Source: Bryobacteraceae bacterium
GTDB lineage: Bacteria > Acidobacteriota > Terriglobia > Bryobacterales > Bryobacteraceae
NCBI GenBank assembly: GCA_947456995.1
Contig: CANGVB010000285.1
Coordinates: 1 to 5,653, forward strand
Reading direction: 5' to 3'
Length of the DNA: 5,653 bases
Part shown: positions 1 through 4,974 of the stretch, piece by piece
Numbering within the stretch: position 1 is the stretch's first letter
How the letters are laid out: every line of letters begins with the position of its first letter
Translations under genes and position numbers: made by a program
Notes under the pieces: model-generated
What the model saw: the letters and a program-made list of their open reading frames with translations, nothing else
What the model was told of the DNA's origin: nothing
Database searches by the model: none

Positions 1-759
1 GCCGACAATGCTCGGCGAAAAGCGGAAGAGCGCTTCCGCGTTGGGCCCGACGGCGAGAATCGAGTCCTTGCCTGGCTTCAGCTTCCAGCCAGCGGCTTCC
101 AGTTGAGCCGTGCGAATGCGGATGCCGGCTTCGGGTGAGGAAATCTCAATTCTTTTGACATCGCGCAGGAGTGTTCGCTCACGTACGGTATCAAGCCCAA
201 GCTTCGCGCAATAGGCAGTGAGGATATCGCGCTGCAGGATTGTGTTTGGTGTCGTGGGGTTCCAGCGACGCACAAAGTCTGGTGCGTATTGCATGGCAAA
301 GAGCCGCAGCCCCGGTACAACAGAGCTGGCCCGAGTCTCTTCAAAGCTCGTCATCTGGAACCAGTCGATGGGCTGGCCTTCGAGTTGCCGGGTGACCATG
401 CTGGTGATGCTGGGGCGGAGTTTCTGCCAATCAAGACGCAGGCGGCTCGAGCCATCGGATTGCTCAAGCCCAAGGGCCAGGCCAGCATCGCCCGGCTTGC
501 GATCGCCCGTGTTTTCTTCGAAAAATTCAAAGTAGGTCTGATCGCCGTAGAAGTAAAGCCCAGAGTAGGTGCTGTCGTTACGCACAGTGGTGCGCTTCTC
601 GAAAGGCGCGAAACTGTTCTTCAAAAAAGAGTTGGCCTCGATCGCGGCGTAGGTTTGCGAATCGACCGTTACGTAGAAGTGATTGAGCAGTGTGGTGAGC
701 GGGCGAGGCTGCGCACCGAGAAGAGAAGCAGCAGCAAGAAAAGAGCGGCGCTTCAGCAT
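1..759 (-). CDS. Exported protein of unknown function with Tat-like leader, partial (DUF5829-like)
   Basis: This open frame has an ATG at 759 and runs 253 codons without a stop to the left edge, so its C-terminus is missing. The N-terminus reads K-R-R-S-F-L-A-A-A (residues 3-11), a twin-arginine-type signal peptide that implies export in folded form; cleavage probably falls near residues 16-20. The mature part begins with 'LNHFYVTVDSQTYAAIE' (25-41), followed by 'FAPFEKRTTVR' (50-60) and 'TYSGLYFYGDQTYFEFFEE' (64-82). From memory these match the pattern of proteins annotated DUF5829, whose function is unknown. The arrangement is loosely reminiscent of glyoxalase/VOC-type folds, with E78 and E81/E82 as possible metal ligands; that is inference only. 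The gene starts 3 bases after the stop of the FtsB-like gene, so co-transcription and translational coupling are likely. No strong Shine-Dalgarno is visible. Confidence is high that it is a gene, moderate on the family. Confidence 0.82.
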   Translation of the reverse strand, partial: MLKRRSFLAAASLLGAQPRPLTTLLNHFYVTVDSQTYAAIEANSFLKNSFAPFEKRTTVRNDSTYSGLYFYGDQTYFEFFEENTGDRKPGDAGLALGLEQSDGSSRLRLDWQKLRPSITSMVTRQLEGQPIDWFQMTSFEETRASSVVPGLRLFAMQYAPDFVRRWNPTTPNTILQRDILTAYCAKLGLDTVRERTLLRDVKRIEISSPEAGIRIRTAQLEAAGWKLKPGKDSILAVGPNAEALFRFSPSIVG

Positions 760-762
760 CGC

Positions 763-1062
763 CTATTGCTTGGGAGGATCAACCTTGATGATGACCTCGC
801 CCTTTTTGGCTTTGCCAAGCTGGCGGCGCACTTCCAGTTCTTGCGTCTGGGAATCGCGCTCGAGCGCTCCCACACGGTAACGCAACTCATCACGCTCACG
901 CGCGAGATTCGCATTTTGGGTTTCAAGAACCTGCAGATCCTGGCGCTGCTTAAGCAAAGCAGGCACGCCATTCGGACCCAGTAGTGCAACGACTACATAC
1001 ACACCTGCAGTCAAGAGCCCAAGGGCAAGACCGGCGCGGCGGATGATCGTGGATTCAAACAT
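763..1062 (-). CDS. FtsB/DivIC-like septum formation initiator family protein
   Basis: This is a 99-residue small bitopic membrane protein of the FtsB/DivIC type. In the family such proteins act in the divisome, linking inner-membrane and periplasmic partners through a coiled coil. Visible layout: a short basic cytoplasmic N-terminus (residues 1-9, ending I-R-R), one membrane helix (about 10-29), then a heptad-rich coiled coil (about 34-81) full of Leu, Gln, Glu and Arg ('LETQNANLARERDEL'). It ends with 'LGKAKKGEVIIKVDPP', which matches the typical FtsB-family ending in which 'LG-x-x-KxGE' precedes a short strand. I chose the ATG at 1062. A TTG at 1110 would add 16 residues but overlaps a plausible -35 box, and neither start has a Shine-Dalgarno. 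The gene is followed after 3 bases by the exported DUF5829-like gene. An essential divisome role is not shown; the family is broad and includes divergent homologues. Confidence 0.8.
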   Translation of the reverse strand: MFESTIIRRAGLALGLLTAGVYVVVALLGPNGVPALLKQRQDLQVLETQNANLARERDELRYRVGALERDSQTQELEVRRQLGKAKKGEVIIKVDPPKQ

Positions 1063-1081
1063 GGAGAGAAGACTACTCTTG

Positions 1082-1110
1082 TTTATAAACCGTAAGTGAC
1101 GAGAAGGCAA
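1082..1110 (-). promoter_or_regulatory. Candidate sigma70-type promoter for the leftward gene pair
   Basis: On the minus strand TTGCCT (1110-1105, 4 of 6 to TTGACA) lies 17 bases before TATAAA (1087-1082, 5 of 6 to TATAAT). Transcription would begin near 1075, leaving a leader of about a dozen bases before the ATG at 1062. The -10 lies inside a perfect 10-bp palindrome, GTTTATAAAC (1081-1090). Prediction by eye only. Confidence 0.45.
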
Positions 1111-1142
1111 ATGAAGTTTGTGATTTTGGCGAATATAGCTTC

Positions 1143-1175
1143 GTTTCAGGGCCTGTTTTGGGAGCTTGAAACAGG
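1143..1175. repeat. Nested inverted repeat between divergent promoters
   Basis: CCTGTTT (1152-1158) and AAACAGG (1169-1175) are perfect 7-bp inverted arms with a 10-base loop. A third segment, GTTTCAGG (1143-1150), can pair with either arm: GTTTCA (1143-1148) with TGAAAC (1167-1172), and CAGG (1147-1150) with CCTG (1152-1155). No T-run follows on either strand, so it is not a classic intrinsic terminator. Its place between the two candidate promoters suits an operator for a shared regulator; this is inference. Confidence 0.45.
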
Positions 1176-1209
1176 TTGGCGATCTTTGTGGTCATAGACC
1201 GTTGAGGAA

Positions 1210-1238
1210 CTGACCTCTTTCGTCCAGAGTGTGATAGT
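1210..1238 (+). promoter_or_regulatory. Candidate promoter for the MFS-led operon, near-leaderless
   Basis: CTGACC (1210-1215, 4 of 6) and GATAGT (1233-1238, 4 of 6) are separated by 17 bases. The expected transcription start would fall around 1245, only a few bases before the ATG at 1251. No Shine-Dalgarno precedes that ATG, so a leaderless or very short-leader mRNA would be consistent. Both boxes are weak matches, so this is tentative. Confidence 0.3.
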
Positions 1239-1250
1239 CTCGGCTAGTTT

Positions 1251-2513
1251 ATGCAGCCAAGCCAAACCAGACACTGGGTGATTGTTTTCGCCGTAGTCCT
1301 ATCGATCATTACCTATATTGATCGAGTATCCATTTCCTTCGCCGGCCCCAAAATGCGAGAGGATTTGGGGCTGGATTCTACACAGTTTGGCTGGGTGCTG
1401 GCGAGTTTCGCCTGGGCTTACGCTCTGTTTGAAATCCCGGGCGGCTGGCTCGGCGACAAGATGGGCCCGCGCAAGGTCCTGACGCGTATCGTATTGTGGT
1501 GGAGCTTCTTTACCGCAGCCACCGGCTGGGCCATGAGTTATGTCTACCTGCTGGTTGTGCGGGCGCTTTTCGGTGCCGGAGAAGCAGGGGCTTTCCCCAA
1601 CATCACCAAAGCATTTTCAACCTGGCTTCCGCCCGCAGAAAAGAGCAGGGCGCAAGGCATCGTCTGGATGAGCGCCCGCTGGGGTGGAGCATTTACTCCC
1701 CTTCTGATGGCCGCCCTTTTCCAGATGATCGACTGGCGCACCGCATTTCAACTCTTTGGCTGCCTCGGCGTAGTTTGGGCCGCCGTCTTCTACTTCTGGT
1801 ATCGCGATAATCCGAAGGATCACAAGAGCGTCAACGCTGCCGAACTCGAGATTATCGGCGACAGCATCAAAATGGCCGACGACCATGGCAGCGTGCCTTG
1901 GGGCCGCTTTGCCGGATCAAGCAGCATCTGGCTGCTCTGGATCCAATACTTCATGTTGAGCTACGGCTGGTACTTCTACATCACCTGGTTCCCAACCTAT
2001 CTGAAAGACTCCCTGAACTTCGACCTCAAAGCCGGCGGCGCAGTACTCAGCGGCATGCCGCTCTTCCTTGGCGGCATCGGCTGCCTGGTAAGCGGCTTCA
2101 TCACACCCAAGCTCGCTGCGATGCTGGGGGATGCCCGTAAGGCACGCAAGATTGTCGCCGTATTCGGAATGACGATGGCCGGAATCCTGCTCATCGTTGC
2201 CATGCAACTGAGAGAGCCGCTGGTAATCGTTGGCGTCATCGCAATGGCGAGCTTCTGCAATGACCTCGTAATGCCTCCAGCCTGGAATACCTGTATGGAT
2301 GTGGGCGGCAAGTTTGCCGGAACGTTATCCGGCAGCATGAATATGATGGGCAATTTCGCCGGCGGCGTAGCGCCTGTCGTGATTGGCTACGTGCTTAAGC
2401 AGACCGGTAACGACTTCACTATAACTGTCTATATTTCCGCGACAGCTTACTTTATCGGTGCACTTTGCTGGCTCGGGATTGACTCCACAAAGGCTCTCGA
2501 CCACAAGGACTAA
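1251..2513 (+). CDS. MFS transporter, anion:cation symporter (ACS) family
   Basis: This is a 420-residue inner-membrane transporter with the usual length and twelve-helix hydrophobicity of the major facilitator superfamily. Signature elements: 'TYIDRVSISFAGP' in helix 1 (21-33), the MFS motif A loop 'GGWLGDKMGPRKVL' (64-77, with D69 and R74), and 'RALFGAGEAGAFPN' (104-117) followed by 'WLPPAEKSRAQG' (125-136). These are characteristic of the ACS branch, which includes hexuronate, glucarate, galactonate and phthalate-type carriers driven by H+ symport. The C-terminal half keeps 'GNFAGGVAPVVIGY' (367-380), also typical of the branch. The substrate is most likely a small organic anion such as a sugar acid, but it cannot be read from sequence, and no sugar-acid catabolic enzyme is nearby. 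The ATG at 1251 lacks a Shine-Dalgarno. The gene heads a same-strand run, and the next gene starts 4 bases after its stop. Confidence 0.9.
   Translation: MQPSQTRHWVIVFAVVLSIITYIDRVSISFAGPKMREDLGLDSTQFGWVLASFAWAYALFEIPGGWLGDKMGPRKVLTRIVLWWSFFTAATGWAMSYVYLLVVRALFGAGEAGAFPNITKAFSTWLPPAEKSRAQGIVWMSARWGGAFTPLLMAALFQMIDWRTAFQLFGCLGVVWAAVFYFWYRDNPKDHKSVNAAELEIIGDSIKMADDHGSVPWGRFAGSSSIWLLWIQYFMLSYGWYFYITWFPTYLKDSLNFDLKAGGAVLSGMPLFLGGIGCLVSGFITPKLAAMLGDARKARKIVAVFGMTMAGILLIVAMQLREPLVIVGVIAMASFCNDLVMPPAWNTCMDVGGKFAGTLSGSMNMMGNFAGGVAPVVIGYVLKQTGNDFTITVYISATAYFIGALCWLGIDSTKALDHKD
2505..2509 (+). promoter_or_regulatory. Ribosome binding site that sets a GTG start
   Basis: AAGGA lies 8 bases before the GTG at 2518, inside the last codons of the MFS gene. 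It supports GTG 2518 over the in-frame ATG at 2458, which would overlap the MFS gene by 56 bases. Confidence 0.65.
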
Positions 2514-2517
2514 AGCT

Positions 2518-3057
2518 GTGAAGCGCTGGTTGAGGCGAGCAGTCCGTTGGCTTCTGCTGCTGTTACTGGCAGTGGTGCTCGCCTATGAAGAAATCCAGTG
2601 GCGGCTGTCGTTTGTCTTTGCCTGGCTTGGCAAATTACCAGTCCTGCACAGTATTGAAAACTGGGCGCGCAGGCTGCCTCCTTATGGCGCACTAGCGCTA
2701 TTTCTGGTGCCATCGGTTGTACTCTTCCCTCTCAAAATGCTGGCCCTCTACTGGTTGGCCAGCGGACAAAAAATTCTCGGCATCAGCACAATCTTTGCCG
2801 CCAAGGTGATGGGTACGGCACTGGTGGCACGCATTTTCCAGCTCACCCGTGGAGCCTTGCTGACCATTGGCTGGTGCCGGTGGCTGTTTGACAAGATCTC
2901 GGCGCTAAGGGAGGCTGCCTACGGGGTTTGGAGGAGCTTTCCTGTCGTACGCTGGTGGAAGGCGCGATGGGCAAAGGAGAAGGCGCGTGGTGGCTTCTGG
3001 AAGCGCCGCTGGATGGCTCTGCGCGAGCGTGTTAAGCCGCGTGTAAAAAGCCTGTAA
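2518..3057 (+). CDS. Basic integral membrane protein of unknown function
   Basis: This 179-residue protein starts at GTG 2518. It has a short Arg-rich N-terminus (K2-R3, R6-R7, R10), a first membrane helix (about 11-25), and an amphipathic stretch with 'ENWARRLPPYGALALFLVP' (47-65). Two further hydrophobic segments follow (about 56-80 and 86-107), including 'AAKVMGTALVARIFQLTR' (94-111). The C-terminal third (about 120-179) is a soluble tail very rich in Arg, Lys and Trp, so the protein is strongly basic and the tail is probably cytoplasmic. The 'RLPPY-ALALFLVP' and 'AAK-GTALVAR' pattern recalls conserved but uncharacterised membrane proteins found in several Gram-negative groups; I cannot assign a function. 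It lies 4 bases after the MFS stop and 58 bases before the ApbE-like gene, so it is probably in the same operon. An accessory role for the transporter is possible but not supported by any motif. Confidence 0.85.
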   Translation: MKRWLRRAVRWLLLLLLAVVLAYEEIQWRLSFVFAWLGKLPVLHSIENWARRLPPYGALALFLVPSVVLFPLKMLALYWLASGQKILGISTIFAAKVMGTALVARIFQLTRGALLTIGWCRWLFDKISALREAAYGVWRSFPVVRWWKARWAKEKARGGFWKRRWMALRERVKPRVKSL

Positions 3058-3104
3058 AGCCTGGGCGTTGCGGTAACTGGATACGCCTGCCTCTTCGTCG
3101 ACAC

Positions 3105-3109
3105 AGGAG
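3105..3109 (+). promoter_or_regulatory. Strong ribosome binding site of the ApbE-DUF2271 gene
   Basis: AGGAG sits 6 bases before the ATG at 3116, in the 58-bp gap after the basic membrane protein gene. It is the best Shine-Dalgarno in the window, so this gene is well translated independently of its upstream neighbour. I see no terminator in the gap. Confidence 0.75.
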
Positions 3110-3115
3110 ACAAGC

Positions 3116-4405
3116 ATGAAACCGAATCAACAGATTTTGAGACGCAGCTGGTTGTTCAGTGCCATGGCTGCCTTTGCACAAGCGGGCACCAGACAGATTG
3201 AAACATTTCGTAAAGAAAACGTTTTGGGGACTTCCCTCGAGTTTCAGGTCATAGGTGCGGGCGCAAAAGCCTTTGATGCCTGTCTTGCCGAAGTGGAGCG
3301 GCTGCGCTTGATTCTGAGCACATACGACAAAAGCAGCGCCCTTTCGCAATGGCAACTGCGTGGGAAGACTGGGCCGGTGCCCGCAGAAATCAGGGAATTA
3401 CTGGATCAATATGCCCTTTGGAAAAAGCGCAGCGGCGGGGCCATCTCCAGCTCTATCGGCCAGAAACTCGATGTAAACGCACTAGGCAAGAGTTTCATCG
3501 TAGAACGTGCAATCGATGCCGCCCTGAAGGCAGCGCCAGAGGCAGGCGGAATGCTACTCAACATCGGCGGAGACATTGCCGTGCGTGGCGGGGCCTGGCG
3601 GATTGGAGTCGCTAACCCGCTGCGGTGGCACGAAAACGCTGAACCGGTGGACGAGTTTGAATTGCGATCCGGGGCAGTGACAACCAGTGGCGGCTATGAA
3701 CGTGGCGCAAGTCACCTGATCGACCCGCGAACGGGGATGACGGCAACCGGAGCCTTATCGGCCACGGTATTGGCAGCAGATTCTGTGACGGCGAATGCCC
3801 TTTCCACCGCGCTATGCGTACTGGATGAGCAGGCAGGGCGCCGTCTGGTGGAGAGCACTGCAGGAGCGGCTTGTCTGGTGCTTCGGCTCGACGGGACAAC
3901 ATGGCAGAGCGGGGGCTTCGAGCCCGTCTTCAAAACCGCAGTCGCCGCGGCCTGGCCAAAGAATCAACAAGTCACGATCACGCTGACGTTGAAGGCCATC
4001 GAAGGCTATCGGGTACGCAGACCCTACGTCGCAGTCTGGGCGGAAGATCCGGCTGGGAAGGTGGTTCGCAACATCACAGTCTGGACAGAGAAGCGGCGCT
4101 GGCTGCCAGACCTCTTCGAGTGGTGGAAGAAGAGCGGCTCTGCTGGCGGCGGCTCCAGCGTCACCCGCGCTACCCGGCCCCCAGGGCGCTACCAGTTGCT
4201 CTGGGATGGCCTGGACGATGCCGGGCAGCCTCTACCCGCAGGCAAGTACCGCATCGTCGTTGAGAGCAATCGCGAACATGGCAGCTATGCCAAAGAGAGT
4301 GGCGTTATCGAATGCGGCGCGAATCCATCAAAGGTAATGCTCAAAGAGAATGGCGAGTTTGAAGCAGTGGAACTCAGCTACGGCCCTGGTGGACAATCTG
4401 CATGA
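3116..4405 (+). CDS. Exported ApbE-like FAD:protein FMN transferase fused to a DUF2271 domain
   Basis: This is a 429-residue fusion. The leader (1-23) has R9-R10-S-W-L-F and ends A-Q-A, so it is exported by Sec or Tat. The ApbE-like part (about 33-273) shows 'LGTSLEF' (37-43), 'STYDKSSALSQW' (68-79), 'LDVNALGKSF' (118-127), 'NIGGDIAVRG' (149-158), 'TTSGGYER' (189-196), 'SHLIDPRTG' (199-207) and 'ADSVTANALSTAL' (221-233). ApbE enzymes move FMN from FAD onto a Thr/Ser of a partner protein. The usual metal-ligand Asp of the last motif is Asn227, and the segment between 'SGGAISSSIG' and 'LDV' is about 40 residues shorter than in E. coli ApbE. DUF2271 follows (about 285-425), with 'RPYVAVWAE' (302-310), a Trp-rich stretch (323-337) and 'LLWDGLDDAGQPLPAGKYRI' (361-380), which resembles FlgD-type Ig modules. 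S347-S-V-T-R-A-T353 sits where DUF2271 proteins carry a D-x-x-(S/T)-G-A-T flavinylation-like motif. The gene overlaps the PepSY gene by ATGA. Confidence 0.88.
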   Translation: MKPNQQILRRSWLFSAMAAFAQAGTRQIETFRKENVLGTSLEFQVIGAGAKAFDACLAEVERLRLILSTYDKSSALSQWQLRGKTGPVPAEIRELLDQYALWKKRSGGAISSSIGQKLDVNALGKSFIVERAIDAALKAAPEAGGMLLNIGGDIAVRGGAWRIGVANPLRWHENAEPVDEFELRSGAVTTSGGYERGASHLIDPRTGMTATGALSATVLAADSVTANALSTALCVLDEQAGRRLVESTAGAACLVLRLDGTTWQSGGFEPVFKTAVAAAWPKNQQVTITLTLKAIEGYRVRRPYVAVWAEDPAGKVVRNITVWTEKRRWLPDLFEWWKKSGSAGGGSSVTRATRPPGRYQLLWDGLDDAGQPLPAGKYRIVVESNREHGSYAKESGVIECGANPSKVMLKENGEFEAVELSYGPGGQSA

Positions 4406-4974
4406 GTGTCCTGGCCAAGAGCCTGATGAAGTGGAGCCGCAATCTGCACATCTACGTTTCTCTGCTCGGCTTCACGCTTTTTCTCTTCTTTGCCCTCAGC
4501 GGCATACAACTCACGCATGAATCCTTCGGGCTGGACCACGCACAGGCAAGCGACGAAGCAATCAACCTGCCCCGAGAACTTGTCCAGCAAGCCCAACGGG
4601 AACAGGTGCTCGAACGGCTTAAAACCGGCCTTGGCGTGGACCGCTTCGAGGTGAGAGAAAACGAAATCGAAATTTCCATGATGAGCCCGGGTGAGCGAGC
4701 GCAGATTCGCATCGACAGGGCGACGGGCAAAGGCGAGATCCATCGCGAGCGCAGGGGTTGGATTGGGGCAATGGCGGACTTGCACAAGGGCGCAGCCACA
4801 GGCTGGGTATGGCGACTGCTGATGGACATCACCTGCGTATGGATTGTGGTGAGTTCAATCACCGGGTTCCTGATGGTGCTCTCTCTGCCGAAGCGCAAAG
4901 CCTGGGGCTTGATCAGTGCTGCGGCAGGTACGCTTTTGGCTGTAGCCGCCTATGCGCTTATTCCGGTGGGATGA
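4402..4974 (+). CDS. PepSY-associated three-helix membrane protein (COG3295-like)
   Basis: This 190-residue inner-membrane protein is a short form of the PepSY-TM group. It has helix 1 (about 17-37), an extracytoplasmic PepSY-like domain (about 50-115), then helix 2 (about 135-160) and helix 3 (about 167-187). Conserved features are 'RNLHIYVSLLGF' (13-24, H16), 'LSGIQLTHESFG' (32-43, H39) and 'ADLHKGAATGW' (125-135, H128), the last being the hallmark 'DLHKG' element of this group. His residues at membrane borders suggest b-type heme binding, as in related membrane reductases of the PepSY-TM class; that is inference. Its start codon overlaps the ApbE-DUF2271 stop (ATGA), which indicates translational coupling and a joint role, plausibly feeding electrons across the membrane to an extracytoplasmic flavin. 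The last 17 bases overlap the tail of the convergent zinc-ribbon gene. Confidence 0.85.
   Translation: MSVLAKSLMKWSRNLHIYVSLLGFTLFLFFALSGIQLTHESFGLDHAQASDEAINLPRELVQQAQREQVLERLKTGLGVDRFEVRENEIEISMMSPGERAQIRIDRATGKGEIHRERRGWIGAMADLHKGAATGWVWRLLMDITCVWIVVSSITGFLMVLSLPKRKAWGLISAAAGTLLAVAAYALIPVG

Noticed and set aside
289..984. A 231-codon plus-strand open frame
   Set aside because: It lies antisense to two minus-strand genes with clear signal-peptide, coiled-coil and family-like features, and its own translation shows no domain pattern and has no Shine-Dalgarno.
763..1110. TTG start extending the FtsB-like protein by 16 residues
   Set aside because: The TTG coincides with the candidate -35 box and the extension has no family-like sequence; the ATG at 1062 gives the usual family length.
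1152..1175. Hairpin as an intrinsic terminator
   Set aside because: No T-run follows on either strand, and it lies between divergent genes where no terminator is expected.
1251..2513. MFS protein as a flavin exporter supplying FAD to the ApbE domain
   Set aside because: Its motifs place it in the ACS organic-anion branch, and nothing beyond proximity supports flavin transport.
2458..3057. Upstream ATG start for the basic membrane protein
   Set aside because: It would overlap the MFS gene by 56 bases and add a non-hydrophobic 20-residue extension. GTG 2518 has AAGGA at the right distance.
4777..4800. 'DLHKGAAT' in the PepSY protein as a flavinylation site
   Set aside because: It resembles D-x-x-(S/T)-G-A-(S/T) but has Lys and Ala at the two key positions, and DLHKG is a family hallmark of PepSY-TM proteins.
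4378..4898. Two minus-strand open frames opposite the PepSY gene
   Set aside because: They are shadow frames of the PepSY-TM gene, with no recognisable domains and low-complexity Ser/Arg composition.
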